A stretch of DNA of 25,730 nucleotides from Baffinella frigidus (GCA_026770585.1 MU646430.1:7262-32991); one strand, 5' to 3'; shown: positions 1 to 8,151, counted from the first letter of the stretch. Numbers and translations are program-made. The notes: generated by a model from the letters alone, not told the origin.

Positions 1-120
1 GTGTGTGTGTGTGTGTGTGTGAGGGAGAGTAAGAGCGAGAGAGCGAGAAAGAGTGCGCGCGCGGGCGCGACAGGCGAGAGAGAGAGGACGAGAGAGAGAA
101 AGATGGAGAGAAAGGGTCAT
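1..120. repeat. GT microsatellite and GA-rich low-complexity tract
   Basis: A (GT)10 run occupies the first 20 bases, followed by about 95 bases of GA-rich sequence with one GCGC-rich patch. No coding signal is seen. It leads directly into the telomere-like array. Confidence 0.9.
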
Positions 121-1325
121 AGGTTTTAGGGTGTAGGGTGTAGGGTGTAGGGTGTAGGGTGTAGGGTGCAGGGTGTAGGGTGTAGTGTGTAGTGTGTAGT
201 GTATGGTGTATAGTGTGTAGTGTGTAGTGTGTAGGGTGCAGGGTGTGGGGTGTAGGGTGTAGGATGTAGGGTGTAGGGTGTAGGGTGTAGGGTGCAGGGT
301 GTAGGGTGTGAGTTGTAGGGTGTATTGTGCAGGGCTGAGGGTAAAGGGTGTGAGTCTATGGATTCGGGTTGATGTAAACAGGGTGAGAGAGAGAGTTTGT
401 AGGGTGTAGGGTTCATGATTGATGGTTTAGGGTGTGGGGTTTAGGGTTGATGGTTTAGGGTTGAGGGTTCAGTGTTGAGGGTTCAGGGTTTTTGGTTGAG
501 GGTTTAGGGTGTAGGGTTCAGGATTTAGGGTTGAGGGTTGAGGGTTGATGGTTTAGAGTTTAGTAATTAGGGTTTAGTGTTTAGAGTTGAGGGTCGTAGG
601 GTGTAGAGTTTAGGGTTGAGTGTTTCGTGGTGAGTGTTTAGGGTTTAGGTCTCAGGGCTTGAGGTTCAGGGTTTTGGGTGAGGGGCTTAAATTTAAGGTT
701 TTGGATTTAGTGTTTAGAATTTGGGGGTTAAGGTTCAGGGTGTAGGGTGTAGGGTGTAGGGTGTAGAGTTTATGTTGTGGGGTGTAGGGTTCAGGTTGCA
801 GGGTGTAGGGTGTAGGGTGTAGGGTGTTGGTGTTGGTGTTGGGTTCAGGGTGTAGGGTGTAGGGTGTAGGGTGTAGGGTGTTGGTGTTGGGTTCAGAGTG
901 TAGGGTATCGGGTGTGGGGGTGTAGGATCTAGGGTGTATTGTGTAAACTGTAGGGTTCAAAGTGTCAGGTCTAAGGGTTGGGGTTCATGGAAACAGTGAG
1001 TGTGTGTGAGAATGAGAGGTTTTAGGGTTTAGGGCCTAAGGTTCATTTTTTTGGGTCTAGGGTTTATGGTTGACTGTTTAGGGATTAGGATGTGGGGTTA
1101 AGGGCTAACGGTTTAGGTATTTTGAGGGTCTCGGGGTTGGAGACAGATTGTGTGCGAGAGTGGAGGAAAACATGAGGGATGAAGAGACGGAGAGGCAAAC
1201 ACACGATGCAGGGTAAGAAGGGGGTATCCGGTTTAGGGTTTGGGATTTACGGTTCAGGATTTAGGGTACACCGTGTAGAGTTTGGGCTGTAGGGGTTAGG
1301 GGTTAGGGGTCGGGGGTCAGGGTTT
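121..1325 (+). repeat. Degenerate telomere-like array (TTTAGGG / TGTAGGG variants)
   Basis: Dense variants of a 7-base unit ending in TAGGG fill this stretch. Blocks around 126-345 and 738-900 are nearly regular TGTAGGG; the rest mixes TTTAGGG, TTGAGGG and TTCAGGG. The unit resembles the TTTAGGG telomere repeat of plants, many algae and dinoflagellates, but the array is too degenerate to be an active telomere and is better read as subtelomeric or interstitial. Long antisense reading frames here encode only Tyr/Thr/His/Pro repeats and are artefacts of the 7-mer. Confidence 0.85.
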
Positions 1326-1349
1326 AGCTTTTCGTTCGTGGACATAGTT

Positions 1350-1397
<48 letters not shown>

Positions 1398-2345
1398 GAA
1401 GAGGAAGGGTCGCATAGTGAAAGAGAAGAAATGTGTGCCCCCGTTTGTGTTTTTATGTTTCTGTGTTTCTGTATGTGTGTGTGTGTCTGTGAGAGAGAGA
1501 TAGTGACAAGGGAAATTTATTTTGACCATGAAACCGTCGATTTTTTGGAGCAAGCGAGGCAGGAAGAGAGGGGTGCATCGAGTTTAGGGTATAGCGTGTA
1601 GAGTTTGGTCTGTAGGTTTTAGGGATTAGGGTTTAGGGAATAGTGCTGAGCTTTTAGTGTTCGTGGACAGACTGTGTAAGAGAGAGAGAAAGGAAGAGAG
1701 AAACAGACAGAAAGACGAAAAATAAGGGTGGCAGGGAGAAAAAGAGGACATGTGTGTGTGCTTGTGTGTGAGAAAGAAACAGGGGGAGAGAGAGAGCACG
1801 CGAAAGAGAGAGAGGGAAGGGATGAGAGTTTGTGCTGTTGGGTTTAGGCTTTAGTGTTCAGGGGTCAGGTTTAGCTTTTCGTTCGTGGACAGAGTTTGGA
1901 AGAGAGAGAGAGTGTGTGTGTGAGAGAGAGAGAGACGAAGAGGAAGGGTCGCAGAGTGAGGAAATGTGTCCCCGTGTGTGTTTGTGTGTGTGTCAGAGAG
2001 AGACCTAGAGGAAAATGTGTTTTGAGATGAATCCGAGGATAATAGGCAGGGAGAGAGGGATGTTTCGGGTTTAAAGTATAGCGTGTAGGATTTAGGGTAT
2101 AGCGTGCAGAGTTCGGGCTGTAGGATTTAGGGATTAGGGTTTAGGGTTTAGGGCTCAGCTTTGAGCGTTCGTGGACAAACTGTGTACAAGAGAGAGAAAG
2201 GGAGAGAGAGAGAGCCAGCCAGAGAGACGAAAAAGAAGGGTCACAGCGAGAAAGAGAGGACACCTCTGTGTGTGCTGGTGTGAGAGAGACAGGGAGAGAG
2301 AGACAGGGAAGAGCGATTTTTTTCGTGATGTATTTGACCATGACC
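1326..2345 (+). repeat. Subtelomeric satellite, at least four modules
   Basis: Modules begin near 1326, 1649, 1873 and 2157. Each starts with an AGCTTT-type lead, then GTTCGTGGACA, then GTTTGG or ACTGTGTAAG, a GA tract, GACGAA(G/A)A, AAGGGTCGCA-like text, a GTGT tract, another GA tract, and finally TTTAGGG-like text with TATAGCGTGTAGAG variants. Spacings are about 323, 224 and 284 bp, differing mainly through microsatellite length. Reading frames in this region are translated GA/CT repeats. Confidence 0.75.
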
Positions 2346-2574
2346 CGGGCATGTCGTTTTAAAACGTTATTTGTACTGCGAATCAATCACGTTGCCCAAA
2401 ATGGCCGCCAAATTGTCTTTGACTTTCTAAAGGTGGACGCACCAAGTTGGAGGCCGGTCAGCTGGAAGACGTTTGTCAGCAACAAGGGGGAGGCGCCTTT
2501 GTCATCAAAATGTTTTTTCTTTGCTCAACGTGACCTGAAGGGCCGTTTGCCAGGGCCTAACGGGAAGATATACG
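2346..2574. other. Non-repetitive leader upstream of the bHLH-like gene
   Basis: Unique-looking sequence between the satellite and the GC-rich gene. A frame open from 2268 to 2681 contains a fairly protein-like stretch at about 2390-2600 but starts inside GA repeats and overlaps the next gene. No TATA box is clear. It could be 5' UTR, an upstream exon, or nothing. Confidence 0.4.
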
Positions 2575-3627
2575 ATGTTCTCTGCTGGGCCTGGCGGAGC
2601 CTGGTCGCAAGAGGCAAGCCCTGCGCGGGCAGCAGTGGTGGCGCGTCCTCGCAAGAGCAAGGGGGAGCTGGCGCTACGTAAGAAGAAGGAGCGCGCGAAC
2701 ACAACCGCGCTTCTAGCGAGGCTGGAGTTTCTGGCGCCCAACGTGGACGAGCACAAGATGCAGCCGGGGCACAGGTCCAAGGCGTTGCGAGGGCGCGCGA
2801 AGGACGAACTCCTGAAAGACGTCATTCACGCGGTGCGGCTGGCGCGCAGGCTGATGGCCCCGGGCGCGTTGAAGCCAGCCTACACCACGCAGGCGGGGGC
2901 AGGGCTGATCGCCATCGAGTTGAAGAGCGGCACGGTCGAGCACCAGAGCCAGTCATTCCAACACCTCACAAGTTGGATACCGGCGGAGGCGCGCGGCAAC
3001 ATCCGGGTGTGCCTCGAGTCTAGCGACGGAGACGACTTCCACAGCTTCTGCCAGTCGGTGGTGAGGGACGCAGGCAAGCCGTTCGGAGAGGACCTCCCGG
3101 ACCGCGACAAAGTTGTGGGGCGGTCTATCACGGTGCGCTTCTTCACCCGCGCGCCAGGTCCGCCTGGTCTGCGAAACCCGGAGTGGCTGCTCATGGAGCG
3201 GGCCGTCAAGCTCACGCTGGTGGGGGTGCAGCCGCGGCAGGTTGCCGGGGAATTGCCAGCTGCAGGCAGGAGGCTTCCCTTTTTCGGATCGGAGAGACCG
3301 ACTCCGGAGGCGATCGGGGTGTTCACGGCGGATCTGAGCGGAGGCACGCCGTCGCAGTGGACGGTTCAGGCGGCGCACATTCGGAATTTGCTGGACTTGG
3401 AGGTGGCATCGGGCACTTACAACATGGACGTGGGGAACATAAAACCATTCGAGAAAATCGCAATGTTCTTCAACTTGGAGTTTTCGAAAGAAGAGGGGGC
3501 CTGCGCCAGCGTCTTCTCTCGTGCGGCAGCCCAGCTGGAGTACGCCGCCACAAGCGCCCTCAACATCGCACAACGTTCGGCCTCGTGCTGTGTATGGTGT
3601 GAACCGAAATGTATGTTTCAAGTTTAA
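2575..3627 (+). CDS. Putative bHLH-like protein, 3' end apparently truncated
   Basis: A 350-codon GC-rich frame. Residues about 24-93 contain a basic stretch (RPRKSKG then RKKKERAN), a first amphipathic helix ending LEFLAP, a polar loop, and a second helix (AKDELLKDVIHAVRLAR). This resembles a basic helix-loop-helix DNA-binding and dimerisation domain, although the first helix appears about two residues longer than the usual spacing. The remaining 240 residues match no family I recognise. The last dozen residues (from about 3587) are read from a block repeated at 4472, so the original 3' end was probably lost where the neighbouring island begins. Composition and codon use look unlike the island genes, which suggests a host gene. 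The start is the first ATG of the frame; an upstream exon is possible. Confidence 0.5.
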   Translation: MFSAGPGGAWSQEASPARAAVVARPRKSKGELALRKKKERANTTALLARLEFLAPNVDEHKMQPGHRSKALRGRAKDELLKDVIHAVRLARRLMAPGALKPAYTTQAGAGLIAIELKSGTVEHQSQSFQHLTSWIPAEARGNIRVCLESSDGDDFHSFCQSVVRDAGKPFGEDLPDRDKVVGRSITVRFFTRAPGPPGLRNPEWLLMERAVKLTLVGVQPRQVAGELPAAGRRLPFFGSERPTPEAIGVFTADLSGGTPSQWTVQAAHIRNLLDLEVASGTYNMDVGNIKPFEKIAMFFNLEFSKEEGACASVFSRAAAQLEYAATSALNIAQRSASCCVWCEPKCMFQV

Positions 3628-3669
3628 TAGAACACAACCACCACCGCCACCACCACCACCACCACCACT
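3587..3669 (-). repeat. 3' cassette copy A (CCACCACC tract plus ATTAAA signal)
   Basis: About 83 bp, nearly 90% identical by eye to 4472-4554: GCTGTGTATGGTGTGAACCG, then GTTTAATAGAACAC, then a CCACCACC(G) tract. On the minus strand it lies about 45 bp after the stop of the gene at 3713-4339 and supplies an ATTAAA poly(A)-type signal (complement of 3623-3628). It marks the left edge of the island. Confidence 0.75.
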
Positions 3670-3712
3670 GCCTTGTGGTTACACTCTATCCTTCCACCTT
3701 CCATACGACGGC

Positions 3713-4339
3713 TTAGTAGGTCGATGCTTCCGCAGTGCTCGCCCCAGCGCTCACGAACCAGTGAGCGCGCTGACGCTCGAGCCTCCGCAGCACGATAAGG
3801 GCCTTCCTTTCCCCCATAGATTTCGTGGTGGCGTCTTCTTCGGCCTTGTACTTTGCGTCGTTCCTGATGAAGCTGGCCAGGCGGTGAGTGTAGCGGCCCT
3901 TGTGCTTAACGACCGACTCTCCTTCGAGCATGAGGCAGTCGTCGTGGAAAGGCTGGTGCACGCAGCACCCAACCTCGTAGGGAATCACGGTCCCACAGAC
4001 GAGGCAGTTGTTGTCATCTACGTAGCTGGCCACCATGTGGGTAAGGTCCCAGTCCCCCGTTGCGTAGTGGGAAGTGGTGCAGTGGACAGTGTCGCACTGG
4101 GCCGAGTTCAAGCTCCCCACGAACGCATCCACCCGCCTCCATGCGAGGAAGACGTTGCGATCTCCGATGACCTGGTTCCGGAACTTGTCGGACTTGAGCC
4201 CCAAGAGGCACTCATCGAGGTCACTGAGGACCTCGATGTCCCCATCCGTAAACACGGGGGTGTTATAGTTGGTCATGCACCCGAAGGGTGCCTTGGACGT
4301 AGCGTCGGTGTGCTGGTTGGCGTTGGTCGAGAGAGACAT
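3713..4339 (-). CDS. Cys/His-rich putative zinc-binding protein, unknown function
   Basis: 208 residues from the ATG at 4339. This start is preferred to an upstream in-frame ATG because a TATA-like box (4371-4384) lies about 32 bp before it. Residues 112-135 hold a compact metal-binding arrangement: C112-x2-C115, then C125, C126, H128, H132 and C135, resembling a treble-clef or RING-like half site. C82, C87 and H91 may contribute. The C-terminal third is charged and helical, rich in Lys, Arg and Glu. The gene is followed by 3' cassette A and preceded by cassette B. I do not recognise the family. The plus strand also has a long open frame here, but it lacks a promoter and motifs and looks like a mirror of this gene. 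Confidence 0.65.
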   Translation of the reverse strand: MSLSTNANQHTDATSKAPFGCMTNYNTPVFTDGDIEVLSDLDECLLGLKSDKFRNQVIGDRNVFLAWRRVDAFVGSLNSAQCDTVHCTTSHYATGDWDLTHMVASYVDDNNCLVCGTVIPYEVGCCVHQPFHDDCLMLEGESVVKHKGRYTHRLASFIRNDAKYKAEEDATTKSMGERKALIVLRRLERQRAHWFVSAGASTAEASTY

Positions 4340-4370
4340 TCTACTCGTGACAAGTGCAAGACCGGAGGAG

Positions 4371-4384
4371 TATATCTTAAATAG
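4371..4384 (-). promoter_or_regulatory. TATA-like box for the gene at 3713-4339
   Basis: On the minus strand this reads CTATTTAAGATATA, 32-45 bp before the ATG at 4339. The core TATTTAAG recurs at 4993 and at 9112-9122. Confidence 0.55.
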
Positions 4385-4471
4385 TCGGAACACAGACCAC
4401 CCCCGTCGACCCCGGGAACGGTGTGGTATGCGATGTGGGACGGTGTACGAGTAAATCAATCCAAAACACAC

Positions 4472-4554
4472 GCTGTGTATGGTGTGAACCGAAATGTATT
4501 TGCAAGTTTAATAGAACACGACCACCACCGCCACCACCACCACCGCCACCACAG
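4472..4554 (-). repeat. 3' cassette copy B
   Basis: Second copy of the block at 3587. On the minus strand it begins right after the stop codon of the small gene at 4558-4875 and carries an ATTAAA signal (complement of 4507-4512). Both copies sit just downstream of a minus-strand stop codon, so they may be a duplicated transcript-end element. Confidence 0.7.
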
Positions 4555-4557
4555 ACA

Positions 4558-4875
4558 CTAACATAGCGGACATTTCCCCGACATCTGTTTCGGTACAGGG
4601 AATCGTATGTCAACGGCATTGCGGCGCTGCAATATAGCCCCTGTGCGACTTGTCGTTTGGTTGTTCGGTGGAGGTGGTTGTAGCAGCGTTGGTGTAGGTG
4701 TGGTCAGAAAAAGCCGGTCCTTTATCATCGTGTCGCGTATATTGCGCAAGTTTGTTGGTACTCCGGTGTGGTTTACAGCACGGTATGGAAGTGTAACAAT
4801 CGGCACGTCCCGTTGTATATGATGCATGCTTCGTCGGTTGTACCAGAACAACCTAGCTCTTGCATCTCCTGACAT
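4558..4875 (-). CDS. Small hypothetical protein
   Basis: 105 residues from the ATG at 4875. The frame is open further upstream (ATG at 5061), but that longer form would overlap the start of the divergent ankyrin gene, and a TATA-like CGCATATAACGC lies 29-40 bp before the shorter start. The protein is basic with a Pro/Thr/Asn/Gln-rich middle and two Cys near the C-terminus (KCPLC end). It matches nothing I recognise. It is followed at once by 3' cassette B, as the gene at 3713 is followed by cassette A, which supports a real transcription unit. Without that context it could be a chance frame. Confidence 0.4.
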   Translation of the reverse strand: MSGDARARLFWYNRRSMHHIQRDVPIVTLPYRAVNHTGVPTNLRNIRDTMIKDRLFLTTPTPTLLQPPPPNNQTTSRTGAILQRRNAVDIRFPVPKQMSGKCPLC

Positions 4876-4903
4876 CCGGAATAAGGGTGTATGTCCTCTG
4901 TAT

Positions 4904-4915
4904 GCGTTATATGCG
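4904..4915 (-). promoter_or_regulatory. TATA-like box for the gene at 4558-4875
   Basis: Reads CGCATATAACGC on the minus strand, 29-40 bp before the proposed ATG. Confidence 0.35.
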
Positions 4916-4992
4916 AGCTTCTTAAGTACAACCCACCAAATGTGTGTTGAATTACGACTCCGTGGTCGTTCGTTGGCATACCTATTGTCGTT

Positions 4993-5003
4993 GTATTTAA
5001 GGG
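4993..5003 (+). promoter_or_regulatory. TATA-like box for the ankyrin gene at 5039
   Basis: Reads GTATTTAAGGG, about 36-46 bp before the ATG at 5039. The core TATTTAAGG is identical to the box of the minus-strand gene at 8489-9073. Confidence 0.55.
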
Positions 5004-5038
5004 GTTTGATTTGTCCGTGGTATGAAACAGTCGTTGTG

Positions 5039-5518
5039 ATGTCGTCTCGACATGCCGACATTCAAGCGTTACGCACTGCCATAGAACGTGGATCTGATGG
5101 GGATTTGCATGATATTCTGAACGATGGACTTGTCGACACATCATCTGTTGTTGATATCCGCAATCGATCAACTCCACTGCATCTTGCTTGCGTCCACGGC
5201 CGATGGGAGATGGTGGAGATGCTGATAGAATGCGGTGCGGATGTGTTTGCAGAGGACCGGGGGGGACGTACGCCGGGAGATATAGCTGCTGCGTATCCAC
5301 ACCTGGAAAGTTATGTTGCTTGTGTACAGCTATTGGTTCGCGAGATGAACCGTCTACTGAGTGCCCGTGGGTCGACGGCGCTACACTATGCTACATCGAG
5401 GGGCAAACATGAATTTGTCAACGCACTGCGACGTTTGGGCATGGTGTACCCAGATGATAGGAACGCCGATGGATTTACAGCTACGCAGATAGCTACACCC
5501 TTTGCACGGTTGCGGTGA
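5039..5518 (+). CDS. Ankyrin-repeat protein
   Basis: 159 residues. An upstream in-frame ATG at 4826 exists but precedes the TATA-like box, so the start at 5039 is preferred. Two ankyrin repeats are clear: residues about 43-73 (STPLHLACVHGRWEMVEMLI, then CGADVF) and about 111-140 (STALHYATSRGKHEFVNALR), with the start of a third (DGFTATQIA) at the end. Residues 1-40 probably form a degenerate capping repeat. Ankyrin repeats bind other proteins; the partner is unknown. It is divergent from the small minus-strand gene and followed after 83 bp by a second ankyrin gene on the same strand. The protein ends abruptly within a repeat, so it may be a shortened family member. Confidence 0.8.
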   Translation: MSSRHADIQALRTAIERGSDGDLHDILNDGLVDTSSVVDIRNRSTPLHLACVHGRWEMVEMLIECGADVFAEDRGGRTPGDIAAAYPHLESYVACVQLLVREMNRLLSARGSTALHYATSRGKHEFVNALRRLGMVYPDDRNADGFTATQIATPFARLR

Positions 5519-5565
5519 ATCGTCGTTGAACTGGTTGAAACGGGTTCTCCACATATAGTGGTGCA

Positions 5566-5576
5566 AATATATAAAC
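5566..5576 (+). promoter_or_regulatory. TATA box for the ankyrin gene at 5602
   Basis: AATATATAAAC about 26-36 bp before the ATG. It is followed by ATAAACATC, which recurs at 9232 upstream of the split gene at 9277. Confidence 0.55.
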
Positions 5577-5601
5577 ATCGACCGTTGTATGTCGTTGAAC
5601 T

Positions 5602-6486
5602 ATGAGGAATTTCGAAGATATCTACGTGGATGCAATAACGAGTGGATATGCAGAGGATATGCACCAGCTTCTCTCATATCCAGGATTTGGGATTGAACGA
5701 CGGAGTGATGTGTGTTGTACTGTACTGCAATCTGTCGCAAGATCTCATAAACCAGAGAGTGTGTTCGTTTTGCTTAAAGCAAACGCAGATGTAGGTGTAA
5801 TTGACATCGATACGGGGAACACCGTGCTGCACGATGCGATTTCACACATGAACAGTGATGACTATGCCAATGCTGGCAAAGGCCGGCGTCTACAGGCTGA
5901 GGCTGTGGTAAAGCTACTGGTGTATTACGGTGCAGATATCCATGCACTGAATAACAACAACGAGACTGCACTTCACATAGCTGCACTGGTTGGAGAGCCT
6001 GGTGTTATTCGGTTCCTGCTTGACCAAGGAGCATATGTGGATTTGCGGCTGAATTCAAGCAGCGGCCTGAATCCCCATGGCATCGCATGGCATAATATCT
6101 CGACTTGGGACCCACCCACATCTATGTCCCCGGCCGACGTAAAGGCCCAGGGGAAAAATTACACCCTCGCAGATTTCATTTTAGGACGAGCGGCAGGCCA
6201 CCACGACAAATCTATCGCGGTTCTGGAGGCATTGCGTAGTGAACTGCAGGCGAAATATCAACATGTAGACCACCTCGTGGAAATACAAAAGACATGGGAG
6301 ATACTGACCAGGCCGTTGAAGATGTCTCAGACCCCTCGCGAGATCTTCCAGCATCTTTCCGAGGACGGTGGCTTCTCGCCAATGGGTGGTTCCGATAGAT
6401 GGGCATACGCAGAGCAAATCGATGTGGGTGGTTGTCAGCTGGTGCATGACATCGCCGAAGAAGAACGTATGAGACTGGGACAGTAA
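5602..6486 (+). CDS. Ankyrin-repeat protein with unique C-terminal region
   Basis: 294 residues, with its own TATA box 26 bp upstream. Ankyrin repeats lie at about residues 33-66, 72-117 (expanded by an insert around 83-98) and 121-150 (ETALHIAALVGEPGVIRFLL). The remaining 144 residues contain no recognisable repeat; they are predicted largely helical and rich in charged residues and His. An ATG 13 bp upstream in another frame gives only a 35-codon peptide. The last 52 bp overlap tail to tail with the convergent gene at 6435-7232. The role is probably protein-protein interaction; the partner is unknown. Confidence 0.8.
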   Translation: MRNFEDIYVDAITSGYAEDMHQLLSYPGFGIERRSDVCCTVLQSVARSHKPESVFVLLKANADVGVIDIDTGNTVLHDAISHMNSDDYANAGKGRRLQAEAVVKLLVYYGADIHALNNNNETALHIAALVGEPGVIRFLLDQGAYVDLRLNSSSGLNPHGIAWHNISTWDPPTSMSPADVKAQGKNYTLADFILGRAAGHHDKSIAVLEALRSELQAKYQHVDHLVEIQKTWEILTRPLKMSQTPREIFQHLSEDGGFSPMGGSDRWAYAEQIDVGGCQLVHDIAEEERMRLGQ

Positions 6487-7232
6487 GAGGGTTGTGGTTG
6501 TGGGTGTATAGGTGGTAATCGGTAGTGTGCAGTGGTGGTGGTGGTGGTGGTAGTGGCGGTGGTGGTATCATTCCCCTCGTCTTCAGACGCGAATGTTGAC
6601 GTTGCAGTTTTCTTTATCCGATCATGCGCCGACTTGCGGAGAATGCTTTTTTTATGTGGCTTCGCCAGGACTGGAAGTGTTGGTGGTGTGTCTGTGTATG
6701 TAGGTGTCTTCAATTGGACGTACATACCATTGATCGTGTCTTGTTGGCGTCGGGTTGGCGTTGCGATCCCCCATTCGTGGCCAGGGCGGTCTGCGTTTAT
6801 CTTAGAATTCATGTATGCGTCGAATGCTGTATGTGAGATAATGCCCGGGGAATTCGTTTCTTGTTTGCTTGTCTCGGTACAACTCGGGGTTGGTGGGTTT
6901 ATCTGAGGTTTGCTCCAGTTGTAACGCGTAAGGTCCAGCGGCGAAAAACGCCGCGGTACGTTCGTACTCACGGTATAAGGGAGTCCATCTCGCATAGCTA
7001 CTAATGTGGTACACGTTGGTTGTGCGGCGGACACTACGCCAGTCGTAGATGGTAGTGTGGTGTTATTGTTGTCGATGATCGCTTTGCTGTAGCTATAAGG
7101 CCGACGCAACACAGCCACTCCTGGCTGCTTGAGTTGTTCATTCGTCGTATGTACCGCGAGCGTAGAACGACGACCATGGGATATCGTGTTGTTGCTATAC
7201 ATGCTTTTTCTAGACAGTTTGCAGGGCAGCAT
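6435..7232 (-). CDS. Ser/Thr/Pro-rich low-complexity protein
   Basis: 265 residues from the ATG at 7232, with a TATA-like box about 32 bp upstream (7264-7275). The protein is rich in Ser, Thr, Pro, Asn and Gln and looks mostly disordered. It has a basic segment (HKKSILRKSAHDRIKK) near residue 200 and a poly-Thr run near the C-terminus, encoded by the GGT-rich repeat at about 6530-6555. There is no signal peptide, membrane segment or known domain. Its 3' end overlaps the last 52 bp of the ankyrin gene. Length, promoter spacing and position favour a real gene, but disordered proteins are hard to confirm from sequence. Confidence 0.55.
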   Translation of the reverse strand: MLPCKLSRKSMYSNNTISHGRRSTLAVHTTNEQLKQPGVAVLRRPYSYSKAIIDNNNTTLPSTTGVVSAAQPTCTTLVAMRDGLPYTVSTNVPRRFSPLDLTRYNWSKPQINPPTPSCTETSKQETNSPGIISHTAFDAYMNSKINADRPGHEWGIATPTRRQQDTINGMYVQLKTPTYTDTPPTLPVLAKPHKKSILRKSAHDRIKKTATSTFASEDEGNDTTTATTTTTTTTAHYRLPPIHPQPQPSYCPSLIRSSSAMSCTS

Positions 7233-7263
7233 GATATGGTTAAGAGGTCTGTATAGCACACGC

Positions 7264-7275
7264 TTTATATTTAAT
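7264..7275 (-). promoter_or_regulatory. Near-symmetric AT-rich TATA region in a divergent promoter
   Basis: TTTATATTTAAT on the plus strand, ATTAAATATAAA on the minus. It lies 32 bp before the minus-strand ATG at 7232 and 112 bp before the plus-strand ATG at 7387, so it may serve both. Confidence 0.45.
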
Positions 7276-7386
7276 ACAGATCAAAGATGCTATACTTGTA
7301 ACGGCGACAGGGTCGGTAAAAATCAACCCGTGAGGTCACAGACATCAACCAACACCACTAAAAATACAACCAAAACGTAACATACA

Positions 7387-8142
7387 ATGGGAGACCGTGT
7401 AATGTTGTGGGCGTTCATGGTAGCTTCTATCTACTTCTCAGAGTCTCTGCTTGTGACGGCACTCGCCCCCGGTCGGGTGAATATGAGAATTGGTGGAATC
7501 CCATATCTCCGCTCGCGTTGTGTGGGTATTCAAGAGGGTCTGTGCATTCCGACCAACAACCCTGTCGTCCGTGGAGGTGCGTTTTACTCCCGGGGGCGTC
7601 CGTTTTCCATTGCACTCGATCGCAGAGACGTTGTCAAACGGTTTCAGATGTCGGACAACGAAGGACGTGACACCGATCCGGTCCCCCATCGGGTGATCAA
7701 AGTTGACCGCCAAACCACAGCTGCACCGAACATGATGTCTGGTGACACGGTGTGCAAACCGTGGTCGATCGAGTGGGGCAACTTGCTTGAAGTTGTTGGT
7801 GACGTGTACTTCGAACTCGGCGACGGCTGTAGCGAGAAAGCTTATCAACTTGCACTGCTGAACAAGCTGTACAAGATGAATATCCCGTGTTTGGTGGAGA
7901 AGAATGTCTACAAGATTGAGAGTGGGGTTCCTATTCTTACGGGTCGCGTCGACATCGAGATTGCTTCAGAATTTGTTCTGGAGCTCAAGGTGTCGCCGCC
8001 TTCCGCCACCAACCTACGCAAGGACAAGAAGCAATTGAGACGGTATCTTTCGGCATACAGCGAGAACAACTCACCGCTCGAGCGTGCCGCTCTGGTATAT
8101 TTCGGGAACTTCGAGGTGCAAATCGTGGAAGTGTGCTTGTAA
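7387..8142 (+). CDS. GxxExxY-family protein (PD-(D/E)XK nuclease-like)
   Basis: 251 residues. Residues about 130-250 match the GxxExxY family: an N-terminal helix (LLEVVGDVYFELGDG), the signature G147-C-S-E150-K-A-Y153, then a beta-rich core with D189 (GRVDIEI) and E199-L-K201 (LELKV), which are the D and ExK of a PD-(D/E)XK nuclease-like site. Family members are usually about 120-140 residues; this one has about 125 extra N-terminal residues with a hydrophobic stretch at 6-26 that could be a signal or anchor. A second ATG at codon 88 would make a shorter protein close to the family size. The family is common in bacteria and also occurs in large DNA viruses; its biochemical role is poorly known. 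AATAAA follows 10 bp after the stop. Confidence 0.8.
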   Translation: MGDRVMLWAFMVASIYFSESLLVTALAPGRVNMRIGGIPYLRSRCVGIQEGLCIPTNNPVVRGGAFYSRGRPFSIALDRRDVVKRFQMSDNEGRDTDPVPHRVIKVDRQTTAAPNMMSGDTVCKPWSIEWGNLLEVVGDVYFELGDGCSEKAYQLALLNKLYKMNIPCLVEKNVYKIESGVPILTGRVDIEIASEFVLELKVSPPSATNLRKDKKQLRRYLSAYSENNSPLERAALVYFGNFEVQIVEVCL

Positions 8143-8151
8143 TCGTGTCGA

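Noticed and set aside
126-960. Long antisense frames rich in Tyr, Thr, His and Pro
   Set aside because: They translate telomere-like heptamers in a fixed register and have no other coding evidence.
1-1325. Active telomere at the left end
   Set aside because: The array is degenerate and preceded by GT/GA repeats rather than ending in pure TTTAGGG; the strand orientation also does not place a clean chromosome end here.
1317-2386. Frames of poly Arg-Glu or Leu-Ser
   Set aside because: Translations of GA/CT microsatellites within the satellite modules.
2880-3621. Antisense frames opposite the bHLH-like gene (155 and 222 codons)
   Set aside because: High GC content opens several frames; only the plus frame has a domain-like pattern.
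3521-4384. 287-codon plus-strand frame opposite the Cys/His protein
   Set aside because: It begins inside the other gene, crosses repeat copy A as a poly-Pro run, and has no promoter; the minus strand has the TATA box and the ordered Cys/His cluster.
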